Shown here: positions 41,327-50,004 of the stretch, one piece after another
How the letters are laid out: every line of letters starts with the position of its first letter
Numbering within the stretch: position 1 is the stretch's first letter
NCBI RefSeq assembly: GCF_027492855.1
Contig: NZ_JAPUDY010000040.1
Location: 29,424 to 93,423 of the forward strand
From: Acidovorax sp.
GTDB taxonomy: Bacteria; Pseudomonadota; Gammaproteobacteria; Burkholderiales; Burkholderiaceae_C
Length of the DNA stretch: 64,000 nt
Direction of reading: 5' to 3'
Notes under the pieces: model-generated
What the model saw: only the letters and a program-made list of their open reading frames with translations
Databases searched by the model: none
Told to the model about the DNA's origin: nothing
Position numbers and translations under genes: made by a program

Positions 41327-41341
41327 TGGCCCGTTGCTTGC
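41327..41341 (+). promoter_or_regulatory. Sigma-54 (-24/-12) promoter of norB
   Basis: The sequence tggcccgttgcttgc has the invariant GG (41328-41329) and GC (41340-41341) separated by exactly 10 bases, as RpoN promoters require. It lies downstream of the three NorR sites and 144 bp before the norB ATG. Confidence 0.88.
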
Positions 41342-41484
41342 GATGGAGGGAGTGGACCCCATTCACTCGTTCAGAAAAGCCATGACCACAAAACCCCGGC
41401 CCTCAGCGGCCCCACCTGCCGCCAGCGCGCGCTGGCGCCGACCTTTCTTCTCATTCTTTGTCTTGTTGAAGCTGGAGGCCCGCC

Positions 41485-43770
41485 ATGGGTAATTACCGCA
41501 AGCTCTGGTTCACGCTGATCGGCGTGCTCATCGTCACCTTCAGCCTGCTGGGCTACTACGGTGCCGAGGTCTATCGCACCGCGCCGCCCATTCCCGCCAA
41601 GATCGCCACGGCGGGGGGCGAGGTGCTCTACACACACGACGGCATCCTGGACGGCCAGACCGCCTGGCAGTCGGTGGGCGGCATGCAACTGGGCTCCATC
41701 TGGGGCCACGGTGCGTATCAGGCCCCCGACTGGACGGCCGACTGGCTGCACCGCGAGCTGTTGAACTGGCTGGAGGTGGCCGCCGAGCGCGCGCACGGCA
41801 AGCCTTTTGCCGAGATCGCCGCCGCCGACCAGGCCGTACTGCGCGACCGTATGAAGACCGAGTACCGCACCAACACCTACAACCCCGCAACAGGCGTGGC
41901 CACGGTGTCGTCCACGCGGGCCGATGCGATCGCGATGACCGCGCTGTATTACGACCAGTTGTTCAGCGACATGCCCGCGCTGCAAAAGACGCGCGAGCAC
42001 TTCGCCATGAAGGAGAACACCCTGCCCAGCGCCGAGCGGCGCGCGCAGATGACGGGCTTCTTCTTCTGGACGGCCTGGGCCGCCGCCACCGAGCGGCCTG
42101 GCACCACGGCCACGTACACCAACAACTGGCCCCATGAGCCCCTGATCGGCAACAAGCCGACCGCCGAGAACCTGGTCTGGTCGGTGATGAGTGTGGTCGT
42201 GATGATGGCGGGCGTGGGCTTCCTCGTGTGGGGTTGGGCCTTTTTGCGCAAGCACGACGAGGCCGACCCGACGCCGCCACAGCACGACCCGCTCTCGCGC
42301 GTGCCGCTCACGCCCTCGCAACGCGCCCTGGGCAAGTATTTGTTCCTCATCGTCGCGCTGTTCAGCTTTCAGGTAATGCTGGGCGGGTTCACTGCGCACT
42401 ACACGGTGGAAGGCCAGCAGTTCTACGGCATCAACGTGTCGCAGTGGTTTCCCTATTCGCTGGTGCGCACCTGGCACATTCAGAGCGCGCTGTTCTGGAT
42501 CGCCACGGGCTTCCTCGCGGCGGGGCTGTTCCTCGCACCGCTCATCAACGGCGGCAAGGACCCCGCCTGGCAGAAGCTGGGCGTGGACATCCTGTTCTGG
42601 GCGCTGGTCGTAGTGGTGGTCGGCTCGTTCGTAGGCAACTACCTGGCCATCGCGCAGATCATGCCGCCCGAGTGGAACTTCTGGCTGGGCCACCAGGGCT
42701 ATGAATATGTAGACCTGGGCCGCCTGTGGCAGATCGGCAAGTTCACCGGCATTGCCTTCTGGCTGGTGCTGATGCTGCGCGGCATCGTCCCGGCGCTGCG
42801 CACACCGGGTGGCGACAAGAACCTGCTGGCGCTGTTGACGGCATCCGTGGTGGCCATCGGCCTGTTCTACGGCGCGGGCTTCTTCTACGGCGAGCGCACG
42901 CACCTGTCGGTGATGGAGTACTGGCGCTGGTGGGTGGTGCACCTGTGGGTCGAGGGCTTCTTCGAAGTCTTCGCCACCACGGCGCTGGCCTTCATCTTCT
43001 CCACGCTGGGGCTGGTGTCGGCCCGCATGGCCACCACGGCCAGCCTGGCCTCTGCATCGCTGTTCATGCTGGGCGGCGTGCCCGGCACCTTCCACCACCT
43101 GTACTTTGCGGGCACCACCACGCCGGTGATGGCGGTGGGCGCGGCCTTCAGCGCGCTGGAAGTGGTGCCGCTTGTGGTGCTGGGCCATGAGGCCTGGGAA
43201 CATTGGCGCCTGCAGCACCGCACACCCTGGATGGCGAAGCTGCGCTGGCCGCTGATGTGTTTCGTGGCCGTGGCCTTCTGGAACATGCTGGGCGCGGGCG
43301 TCTTTGGTTTCATGATCAACCCGCCCATCTCGCTGTATTACCTGCAAGGCCTGAACACCACACCGGTGCATGCGCACGCCGCGCTGTTCGGGGTGTATGG
43401 ATTCCTGGCGCTCGGGTTCACGCTGCTGGTGCTGCGCTACATCCGGCCGCAACTGGTGTTCAGCGAGCGGCTCATGAAGACCGGCTTCTGGTGGCTGAAC
43501 GCGGGCCTGGTGCTGATGATCGCCACCAGCCTGCTGCCCATCGGCCTGTTCCAGTTCCACGCCAGCGTGAGCGAAGGCCTGTGGTACGCCCGGGGCGAGG
43601 CTTTCATGCAGCAGCCCTTTATGCAAACGCTGCGCTGGGTGCGCACCTTTGGCGACGTGGTCTTCATCGTCGGCGCACTGGCCGTGGCCTGGCAGGTGGT
43701 GAGTGGGCTGTTCGGCTCGCGTGCGCCTGCCGCACCGGCAGGAACCCGCCTGGCGGGGGCTGCCCGCTGA
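41485..43770 (+). CDS. norB: Quinol-dependent nitric oxide reductase (qNOR)
   Basis: A 761-residue fused NorC-NorB type enzyme (NorZ) that reduces NO to N2O with electrons from quinol in the inner membrane. The N-terminal helix and periplasmic domain (about 1-230) replace the separate cytochrome c subunit, and no c-type heme motif is present. The catalytic part has about 12 further helices with His ligands, including RTWHIQSALFWIATGFLAAG, VHLWVEGFFEVFATTALAF and HHLYFAGTTTP. Upstream are NorR sites and a sigma-54 promoter. A terminator follows at 43829. It may serve denitrification or NO detoxification only, since no nir or nos genes are in the window. Confidence 0.96.
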   Translation: MGNYRKLWFTLIGVLIVTFSLLGYYGAEVYRTAPPIPAKIATAGGEVLYTHDGILDGQTAWQSVGGMQLGSIWGHGAYQAPDWTADWLHRELLNWLEVAAERAHGKPFAEIAAADQAVLRDRMKTEYRTNTYNPATGVATVSSTRADAIAMTALYYDQLFSDMPALQKTREHFAMKENTLPSAERRAQMTGFFFWTAWAAATERPGTTATYTNNWPHEPLIGNKPTAENLVWSVMSVVVMMAGVGFLVWGWAFLRKHDEADPTPPQHDPLSRVPLTPSQRALGKYLFLIVALFSFQVMLGGFTAHYTVEGQQFYGINVSQWFPYSLVRTWHIQSALFWIATGFLAAGLFLAPLINGGKDPAWQKLGVDILFWALVVVVVGSFVGNYLAIAQIMPPEWNFWLGHQGYEYVDLGRLWQIGKFTGIAFWLVLMLRGIVPALRTPGGDKNLLALLTASVVAIGLFYGAGFFYGERTHLSVMEYWRWWVVHLWVEGFFEVFATTALAFIFSTLGLVSARMATTASLASASLFMLGGVPGTFHHLYFAGTTTPVMAVGAAFSALEVVPLVVLGHEAWEHWRLQHRTPWMAKLRWPLMCFVAVAFWNMLGAGVFGFMINPPISLYYLQGLNTTPVHAHAALFGVYGFLALGFTLLVLRYIRPQLVFSERLMKTGFWWLNAGLVLMIATSLLPIGLFQFHASVSEGLWYARGEAFMQQPFMQTLRWVRTFGDVVFIVGALAVAWQVVSGLFGSRAPAAPAGTRLAGAAR

Positions 43771-43828
43771 GCCACTGCATGTCTTCTGTTTTGATCCATC
43801 GGTAGGGCCTGAGGGCACCTTCCTTTCG

Positions 43829-43853
43829 CCGGCCCTTGAGGCCGGTTTTTTTT
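43829..43853 (+). terminator. Rho-independent terminator of norB
   Basis: Stem ccggcc/ggccgg (43829-43834 with 43840-43845) with a 5-nt loop and a run of eight T (43846-43853). Confidence 0.88.
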
Positions 43854-43885
43854 ACCCTTGCTTACCGTCGCGCTTGTGTTTGATC

Positions 43886-43933
43886 AAACTACCTATAGTG
43901 TTTGATGGGTATCGTGGACACCATAGGTAGTGT
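43886..43933 (+). promoter_or_regulatory. Paired NrdR boxes upstream of nrdD
   Basis: Two 16-bp palindromic sites, aaactacctatagtgt (43886-43901) and acaccataggtagtgt (43918-43933), have centres 32 bp apart, about three helical turns. Paired, phased boxes are the hallmark of NrdR repressor control of ribonucleotide reductase genes. A partial Fnr-like half-palindrome (ttgat-gggt-atcgt, 43902-43915) lies between them but matches its second half poorly. Confidence 0.88.
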
Positions 43934-43965
43934 TTTTAACCGCTTTCCAAAGATTGGGCCCATCC

Positions 43966-45984
43966 ATGGCATCCACCCTTGTCAGCCTGCCGCGCGAGGT
44001 CATCAACCGCAGCGGCCAGCGTGCTCCCTTCGATGCCGACCGCATCCGCGCCGCATTGCAACGCGCTGGCATGGCCACGGGCGAATACGGGGCGGACGAA
44101 GCCGCACTGCTCTCGGCGCAGGTGAGCAAGGTGCTCATCCACCGCTTCCACGGCGAGGCGCCCACCATCGAGCAGATCCAGGACGTGGCCGAGCAAACCC
44201 TGATCGCCGCCAACCACCTGGCCACCGCGCGCGCCTACATCGTGTACCGCGAGCAGCACGCCACGCTGCGTGCCGACAAGCAGACGCTGGTGGATGTGGA
44301 AAGCTCCATCAACGAATACCTCACCCGCGCCGACTGGCGCGTGAACGCCAACGCCAACCAGGGCTACTCGCTGGGCGGGCTGATCCTCAACGTGGCTGGC
44401 AAGGTCACGGCCAACTACTGGCTCTCGCACGTCTACACACCCGAGATCGGCGAGGCGCACCGCCAGGGCGACATCCACATCCACGACCTGGACATGCTCA
44501 GCGGCTACTGCGCGGGCTGGTCGCTGCGCACGCTGCTGCACGAGGGGCTGAACGGCGTGCCCGGCAAGGTGGAGGCGGGGCCGCCCAAGCACATGAGCTC
44601 GGCCGTGGGGCAGATCGTGAACTTCCTGGGCACGCTGCAAAACGAGTGGGCGGGCGCGCAGGCGTTCTCATCATTCGACACCTACATGGCCCCCTTCGTG
44701 CGCCTTGATGCCATGGATTACGCCGCCGTGCGCCAGTGCATCCAGGAGCTGGTCTACAACCTCAACGTGCCCTCGCGCTGGGGCACGCAGACGCCGTTCA
44801 CCAACCTCACCTTCGACTGGACCTGCCCCGAGGACCTGCGCGAGCAGGTGCCCGTGATCGCAGGCAAAGAGATGCCCTTTGCGTATGGCGAGCTGCAGGC
44901 CGAGATGGACCTGATCAACCGCGCCTACATCGACGTCATGACCACGGGCGACGCCAAGGGCCGCGTGTTCACCTTCCCCATCCCCACCTACAACATCACC
45001 AAAGACTTCCCCTGGGAGAGCGAGAACGCGCAGCTTCTGTTCGACATGACGGCCAAGTACGGCTTGCCCTACTTCCAGAACTTCATCAACTCCGAGCTTT
45101 CGCCCCACATGGTGCGCTCCATGTGCTGCCGCCTGCAGCTTGACCTGCGCGAGTTGCTCAAGCGCGGCAACGGCCTGTTCGGCAGCGCCGAGCAGACCGG
45201 CAGCCTGGGCGTGGTCACCATCAACTGCGCGCGCTTGGGCCACCTGCATGCGGGCGACGAAGCGGGCTTGTTTGCCGCGCTCGACCGCCTGATGGAGCTG
45301 GGCAAACAAAGCCTGGAGACCAAGCGCAAGCTCATCCAGCGCCTCATGGACCAGGGCCTGTTCCCCTACACAAAACGCTACCTGGGCACGCTGCGCAACC
45401 ACTTTTCCACACTGGGCGTGAACGGCGTCAACGAGATGGTGCGCAACTTCACCGCCGACGCGCACAACATCACCAGCGAATGGGGCCAGACGTTTGCCGT
45501 GCGCCTGCTCGACCATGTGCGCGAGCGCATGACGCAGTTCCAGGAAGAAACCGGCCACCTCTACAACCTGGAGGCCACGCCCGCCGAGGGCACCACCTAC
45601 CGCTTCGCCAAGGAAGACAAGAAGCGCTGGCCCGCCATCCTGCAGGCCGGCACGGCCGAGCAGCCCTACTACACCAACTCCTCGCAACTGCCCGTGGGCT
45701 TCACCGACGACCCGTTCGAGGCCTTGATGCGGCAAGAGGCGCTGCAATCCAAATACACCGGCGGCACCGTGCTGCACCTGTACATGGGCGAGCGCGTCTC
45801 CACCGGCCACGCTTGCCGCGACCTGGTGCGCCGCGCGCTCACCAACTTCCGCCTGCCCTACATCACCGTCACGCCCACCTTCTCCATCTGCCCCATGCAC
45901 GGCTACCTGGCGGGCGAACACCCGTTCTGCCCGCGCTGCGACGAGGAGCGGCTGGCTGCCAAGCGCCGCCGCCTGGCAGCCTGA
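43966..45984 (+). CDS. nrdD: Anaerobic ribonucleoside-triphosphate reductase NrdD, catalytic part without glycyl-radical domain
   Basis: A 672-residue class III ribonucleotide reductase that makes dNTPs without oxygen. It has an N-terminal ATP-cone (VINRSGQRAPFDADRIRAAL, about 1-95), then the ten-stranded barrel with DIHIHDLDMLSGYCAGWSL and the catalytic cysteine region (LGVVTINCARLGHL). The C-terminal zinc site is SICPMHGY...FCPRCDEE. The protein then stops after KRRRLAA. The usual C-terminal glycyl-radical loop (R-V-x-G-Y) is absent, but it is encoded by the next gene at 46077. A repeat element lies between the two. Start: the ATG at 43966, since the earlier in-frame ATG (43930) would overlap the NrdR box. 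Confidence 0.94.
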   Translation: MASTLVSLPREVINRSGQRAPFDADRIRAALQRAGMATGEYGADEAALLSAQVSKVLIHRFHGEAPTIEQIQDVAEQTLIAANHLATARAYIVYREQHATLRADKQTLVDVESSINEYLTRADWRVNANANQGYSLGGLILNVAGKVTANYWLSHVYTPEIGEAHRQGDIHIHDLDMLSGYCAGWSLRTLLHEGLNGVPGKVEAGPPKHMSSAVGQIVNFLGTLQNEWAGAQAFSSFDTYMAPFVRLDAMDYAAVRQCIQELVYNLNVPSRWGTQTPFTNLTFDWTCPEDLREQVPVIAGKEMPFAYGELQAEMDLINRAYIDVMTTGDAKGRVFTFPIPTYNITKDFPWESENAQLLFDMTAKYGLPYFQNFINSELSPHMVRSMCCRLQLDLRELLKRGNGLFGSAEQTGSLGVVTINCARLGHLHAGDEAGLFAALDRLMELGKQSLETKRKLIQRLMDQGLFPYTKRYLGTLRNHFSTLGVNGVNEMVRNFTADAHNITSEWGQTFAVRLLDHVRERMTQFQEETGHLYNLEATPAEGTTYRFAKEDKKRWPAILQAGTAEQPYYTNSSQLPVGFTDDPFEALMRQEALQSKYTGGTVLHLYMGERVSTGHACRDLVRRALTNFRLPYITVTPTFSICPMHGYLAGEHPFCPRCDEERLAAKRRRLAA

Positions 45985-46001
45985 AGCAAAAAAGGCCGTT
46001 G

Positions 46002-46042
46002 GCGCTTGATAGATAAGCGCCAACAGCTATGAAAATAGTAGC
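46002..46042 (+). repeat. Two-hairpin 41-bp element, copy 7 (between nrdD and its radical domain)
   Basis: Hairpin 1 is at 46002-46020, the spacer caaca at 46021-46025, and hairpin 2 (gctat/gtagc arms) at 46026-46042. The leader gcaaaaaaggccgttg starts two bases after the nrdD stop codon (45982-45984). The next gene begins 35 bp after the core. Confidence 0.88.
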
Positions 46043-46076
46043 AATTGATTTCTTCCACCACAGAAAGGACCCCGGC

Positions 46077-46289
46077 ATGAGCCACTTCTCCACTACCGAA
46101 CAAACCGCACTCTCCAGTGCCGCTGCCGCCGTGCAGCTCACCGACGACGAGCGCCAACCCTGCGAGGTCTGGACCCGCGTGATGGGCTACCACCGCCCCG
46201 TGGCCAGCTTCAACACCGGCAAGCAGGGCGAGCACGCCGAGCGCCGCTTCTTCGCCGAGCCGCGACGTGGCTGTAGCAACGCCTGCTGA
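46077..46289 (+). CDS. Detached glycyl-radical domain of NrdD
   Basis: A 70-residue protein containing CEVWTRVMGYHRPVASFN, which matches the C-terminal glycyl-radical segment of NrdD. The radical-bearing residue should be Gly37 in R-V-M-G-Y. The remaining GKQGEHAERRFFAE is also typical of NrdD C-termini. The domain is thus made as a separate polypeptide that must dock into the active site of the 672-residue NrdD, somewhat as YfiD patches pyruvate formate-lyase. agaaagga precedes the ATG at 46077. Its last 23 bp overlap nrdG. I have a memory of similar short NrdD entries in other betaproteobacteria, so the split may be lineage-wide. Confidence 0.85.
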   Translation: MSHFSTTEQTALSSAAAAVQLTDDERQPCEVWTRVMGYHRPVASFNTGKQGEHAERRFFAEPRRGCSNAC

Positions 46290-46968
46290 GGTCATCGTGC
46301 ACCCGCCCACCGCCGGGCTGCGGCTGGGCGGCCTCACGCCGCTGACCACCATCGACTTCCCCGGCCGCCTCGCGGCCGTTTTCTATTGCCAGGGTTGCCC
46401 CTGGCGCTGCGGCTACTGCCACAACCCCGAGCTGCTCGACGCCACTGCGCCGCCCACGCTGCCCTGGGCACAGGCGCTGCAGTTCCTGGAAAGCCGCCGT
46501 GGCCTGCTCGACGGCGTAGTGTTCTCCGGCGGCGAGCCCACACTGCAAGCCACACTGCCCGCCGCGCTGGCCCAGGTGCGCGCCATGGGCTTTCAAACGG
46601 CGCTGCACACCGGCGGTATGTACCCCGAGCGGCTTGCAGCCATGCTGCCCCTGCTCGACTGGGTGGGGCTGGACATCAAGGGGCCAAAACACCGCTACGA
46701 CGCCATCACGGGCGTACCCGGCAGTGGTATGAAACTGTTTGAATCAATGCGCCGTTTGCTTGCCAGCGGTGTGGCGTACGAGTGCCGCACGACGTGGCAT
46801 GCGGGACTTTTTGATCGGGAAGAACTCCAGGCGCTGGGGCAACACCTGGCGGACGGGGGCGTTAAGCGCTGGGTGGTGCAAGAGTGCCGCTCTGCGGGCG
46901 CAGTGTCTTGGCACCACACTGCGCCGCACGGCCCTTGGCCCCTGCCCACCACCCTGCGCAAGGCATGA
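46267..46968 (+). CDS. nrdG: Anaerobic ribonucleotide reductase activating protein NrdG
   Basis: A 233-residue radical-SAM activase that installs the glycyl radical on NrdD. The CxxxCxxC cluster motif is in CPWRCGYCHNP (about residues 44-54), with the SAM-binding FSGGEPTLQ further on. It starts with GTG at 46267, overlapping the glycyl-radical domain gene by 23 bp, so the two are translationally coupled. This fits, since the small protein is its direct substrate. Confidence 0.93.
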   Translation: MAVATPAEVIVHPPTAGLRLGGLTPLTTIDFPGRLAAVFYCQGCPWRCGYCHNPELLDATAPPTLPWAQALQFLESRRGLLDGVVFSGGEPTLQATLPAALAQVRAMGFQTALHTGGMYPERLAAMLPLLDWVGLDIKGPKHRYDAITGVPGSGMKLFESMRRLLASGVAYECRTTWHAGLFDREELQALGQHLADGGVKRWVVQECRSAGAVSWHHTAPHGPWPLPTTLRKA

Positions 46969-47001
46969 TGGGTGGTGGTGGGCCACTGGGCGAGCTTTTG
47001 G

Positions 47002-47847
47002 TTACTGAGCCAAGCCGAATCGCGAAATGTGCTCGATCTGTTGCAGCAGCGCGGATGGGCCAATACCCTGTTCAGCATCCTTGTAGATCAACCCGGTGCC
47101 TACCCCTTTGGGCGTGGTGATGCGGCGAACCTGGAGCATTTGTCGGGTGCTGTTGGCAGAGGCTAGCGAATCGCCTTCGCCTTCATTGACGCTGTAGGTG
47201 AACAGGTAGGAGCGAAGCAACTGGCCGCTGGTGCTGATTTTGACGCACAGCACATTGCCGGCCAGGTTCCCGCGGGTTTGGTGTTCGCAGCCAAAGGTTT
47301 CGTTGGCGTTGGACATCAGGCCATTGCCATTGGCTGTGGCGCCCACATTCTTGGTCAGCTCCACCAGGTCCGACTGCAGGCCTTCGGATCCAATGGAATT
47401 CAAGGTCCAGAAGCCACGCAGGCTTTCAGGGACAGCGCCATAGCCGAAGTTAAAGCGCGAAATCGCAACCTCGCTCTCGTTCGGGAATTGGATGAATCCA
47501 GAAGTGCCAGAGGTGAAGCGAATGCTCACATTGCCCGCGCTGCCTGCATCGACTCCAGAGCGAGCACCGCTGCCGAAATAGCGGCCACCGTTGTACTTGT
47601 TCAGCGATGCGGTCACCTTGTTGTCGACGACCTCTCCCACGGCCAGGTAAAACGTGGGCTGGCCGCTGCTCTCGTACGCATACATCTGCATCACCAGGGT
47701 GGCGTTCTGCACATCAATTCCAAAGCCTCGGCCTGGTCTGCCATCCACCTCAGAGGTCACCACCCATGTGCCAGATTGCGGGGCGAAGGCATGCGCCAGG
47801 CTGGCACCCAGGAACAACGCTGCGGCAATCACTCTCTTGAAAATCAT
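47002..47847 (-). CDS. Secreted hypothetical protein
   Basis: A 281-residue protein with a signal peptide (about residues 1-21, ASLAHA). The mature part is rich in Gly, Ser and Asn and looks mostly beta-stranded: SGTWVVTSEVDGRPGRGFGI, then GNVSIRFTSGTSGFIQFP and RGFWTLNSIG. I recognise no family. The start is the ATG at 47847 (MIFKRV). Composition is visibly less GC-rich than the neighbouring genes, and it has no functional link to nrdG (convergent) or to the decarboxylase gene. It may have been acquired separately. Confidence 0.6.
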   Translation of the reverse strand: MIFKRVIAAALFLGASLAHAFAPQSGTWVVTSEVDGRPGRGFGIDVQNATLVMQMYAYESSGQPTFYLAVGEVVDNKVTASLNKYNGGRYFGSGARSGVDAGSAGNVSIRFTSGTSGFIQFPNESEVAISRFNFGYGAVPESLRGFWTLNSIGSEGLQSDLVELTKNVGATANGNGLMSNANETFGCEHQTRGNLAGNVLCVKISTSGQLLRSYLFTYSVNEGEGDSLASANSTRQMLQVRRITTPKGVGTGLIYKDAEQGIGPSALLQQIEHISRFGLAQ

Positions 47848-48210
47848 CGGTACGCCCTCTGTAGATTGATTTGATAGTTGAACTTGCGGGGGAAATGTAG
47901 CTGGATTCGAAAAAGGAGCGTTGAAAAAATCGAAAACCAATGACGGGCATCAGAAACGTTCGCCCGTGCCGCATCGGTCCGCAGCGCGGGCTTGCGAACT
48001 GTTGGTGTTCTGTCGCAGACGCCTGGCAAGGCATTTATGACTTGGATCGATGAACAGGTTTTTGTGTTCAATTTGCAGAAAATTCGAATAAAACTGTGAG
48101 TTGAAATTGATTGACGCTGCATTTGATGCGCATCAGAAGCCTTGTAAGCAGGCAAAGCGGATCATCCGCTCCTTCGTCTTTCAGACACTGTCTTGCAAGG
48201 AACCACGTCC
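47848..48210. other. AT-richer intergenic region
   Basis: A 363-bp gap between two divergent genes, lower in GC than its surroundings, with no convincing gene. It must contain the promoters of the secreted protein and of the decarboxylase. I could not pick out a specific operator. A caagga sequence at 48196-48201 serves as the decarboxylase ribosome binding site. Confidence 0.4.
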
Positions 48211-49869
48211 ATGACCCTCGGCCTCCAACTGCTGCACGCGCTCAAGCACCACGGCGCGCACGAAATCTTCGGTATCCCCGGCGACTTCATCCTGCCTTTG
48301 TTCAAGCAGATCGAGGAAAGCGGCATCCTGCCCCTGGTCACGCTCAGCCATGAGCCTTCGCTGGGTTTTGCCGCCGATGCCGCCGCGCGCATGCACTGCG
48401 GGCTGGGCGTGGTGGCTGTCACCTACGGCGCGGGCGCGCTCAACGTGGTCAACGCCGTGGCCAGCGCCTACGCCGAGCGTTCGCCCTTGGTCGTGCTGGC
48501 TGGTTGCCCCGGTGAGGTCGAGGCCCACTCGGGCCTGGTGCTGCACCACCAGGTGCGCCACATCGACTCGCAGTGGCGCATCTTTGGCGAGATCACCTGC
48601 GACCAGGTGCGGCTGTCCGACCCCGCCACGGCACAGGCCGATATTGCCCGTGTGCTGCGCAACTGCCTGGAGCTGTCCCAGCCCGTGCTCATCGAGGTGC
48701 CGCGCGACATGACGCTGCAGCCCATGGGCGAGGTGCCCGTGCTGCCGCCCAGCGCCTTCAGCGCCGACGCCGTGGCCGAGTGCGCGGACGAGTGGATGGC
48801 GCGCATCCGGGCCGCGCAGAGCCCGGTGCTGGTGGTGGACGTGGAGGTGCGCCGTTTTGGCCTGGAGGCGCGGGTGGCCGAGCTTGCGCGCCGCCTGCAG
48901 TTGCCTGTGCTCACCACCTTCATGGGGCGTGGCCTGCTGGCCGACGACGGCGTGAGTTTGGGTGTGCAACTGCACGGCACCTACCTGGGCGTGGCGGGTG
49001 CGCCCGAAACGAGCGCGCTGCTCGACGACTCCGACCTGCCCGTGATGCTGGGCGCCATCCTGTCGGACAACAACTTCGGCGTGAGCGCCGAGCGCATGGA
49101 CTTTCGCCGCGCGCTCATCGCCGCGCACCGCGAGGCGCGCGTGGGCCACCACCTGTACCAGAACATCCCGCTGGCCGCGCTGGTCGAGGCGCTGCTTGAG
49201 CGCGCCCCGGCGGCGGGCAGCCGCGCCGCGCACGCGCAGCCGCCAAAGCTGGAATACCCCATGGGCCTGGTGGCCGACGACGCACCGGTGTGTGCGGCAG
49301 ACCTGAGCCGCGCGCTCAATGACCGCATCCTGGCGCACGGGCCCATGAACATCGTCTCCGACATCGGCGACTGCCTGTTCGCTGCCATGGAGTTATTGCC
49401 CACGCCGCTGGTGGCGCCGGGCTACTACGCCACCATGGGCTTTGGCGTGCCCGCGGGCATCGGTGCGCAGGTGGCCACGGGCCAGCGCAGCCTGATCCTG
49501 GTGGGCGACGGTGCCTTTCAGATGACGGGCTGGGAGCTGGGCAACTGCCCGCGCCTGGGGCTGGACCCCATCGTCATCGTGCTCAACAACCAGACCTGGG
49601 AAATGATCCGCGCCTTCCAGACCGAATCGCGCTGCGCGGCGCTGGGCGACTGGCACCTGGCCGCCGCCGCCGATGTGCTGGGCGGGCGTGGCCACCGGGT
49701 GCACACCCGCGCCCAGTTCAAGGCCGCGCTCGATGCGGCGTTTGCCGAGCGCGGGCGCTTCCAGCTCATAGAGCTGATGGTGCCGCCGGGCGACAGCACG
49801 CCCACGCTGAGGCGCTTTTCCGAAGGCATCCGTGCGCTGCGGGCGCGGGCCGCAGGCGCGACAGGCTGA
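48211..49869 (+). CDS. Thiamine-diphosphate 2-keto acid decarboxylase (indolepyruvate/phenylpyruvate type)
   Basis: A 552-residue ThDP enzyme that removes CO2 from a 2-keto acid to give an aldehyde. The catalytic glutamate lies in LSHEPSLGFAADAAAR. The ThDP/Mg motif begins GDGAFQMTGWELGNC and ends VLNN. The sequence looks closest to indolepyruvate and phenylpyruvate decarboxylases (IpdC-like), not acetolactate synthase. An aldehyde dehydrogenase gene follows 135 bp downstream. Together they would convert phenylpyruvate or indolepyruvate to phenylacetate or indole-3-acetate, a step in aromatic amino acid breakdown or auxin formation. The ATG at 48211 gives the natural N-terminus MTLGLQLLHAL. 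Confidence 0.87.
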   Translation: MTLGLQLLHALKHHGAHEIFGIPGDFILPLFKQIEESGILPLVTLSHEPSLGFAADAAARMHCGLGVVAVTYGAGALNVVNAVASAYAERSPLVVLAGCPGEVEAHSGLVLHHQVRHIDSQWRIFGEITCDQVRLSDPATAQADIARVLRNCLELSQPVLIEVPRDMTLQPMGEVPVLPPSAFSADAVAECADEWMARIRAAQSPVLVVDVEVRRFGLEARVAELARRLQLPVLTTFMGRGLLADDGVSLGVQLHGTYLGVAGAPETSALLDDSDLPVMLGAILSDNNFGVSAERMDFRRALIAAHREARVGHHLYQNIPLAALVEALLERAPAAGSRAAHAQPPKLEYPMGLVADDAPVCAADLSRALNDRILAHGPMNIVSDIGDCLFAAMELLPTPLVAPGYYATMGFGVPAGIGAQVATGQRSLILVGDGAFQMTGWELGNCPRLGLDPIVIVLNNQTWEMIRAFQTESRCAALGDWHLAAAADVLGGRGHRVHTRAQFKAALDAAFAERGRFQLIELMVPPGDSTPTLRRFSEGIRALRARAAGATG

Positions 49870-50004
49870 GCCTTCGTTTTTTTTCGCCCGGCGCGGGTAC
49901 CCCCTTCCCGCAGCCCTGCGCAGAACAGGGCATGGGAGCGGCCCACCTCCCGCGCTTTCTCTTTTTCTTCTTTCTTGCCAGCAAACCATCCCAGGAGACA
50001 ACCC

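Noticed and set aside
41371-43818. An 815-residue minus-strand frame opposite norB, and a 794-residue one at 31443-33827 opposite the receptor
   Set aside because: Both are antisense shadows with no domain, and the plus-strand proteins are unmistakable.
43902-43915. Fnr box between the two NrdR boxes
   Set aside because: The first half-site (ttgat) is good, but the second (atcgt) misses the two terminal positions. Too weak to list as a separate site.
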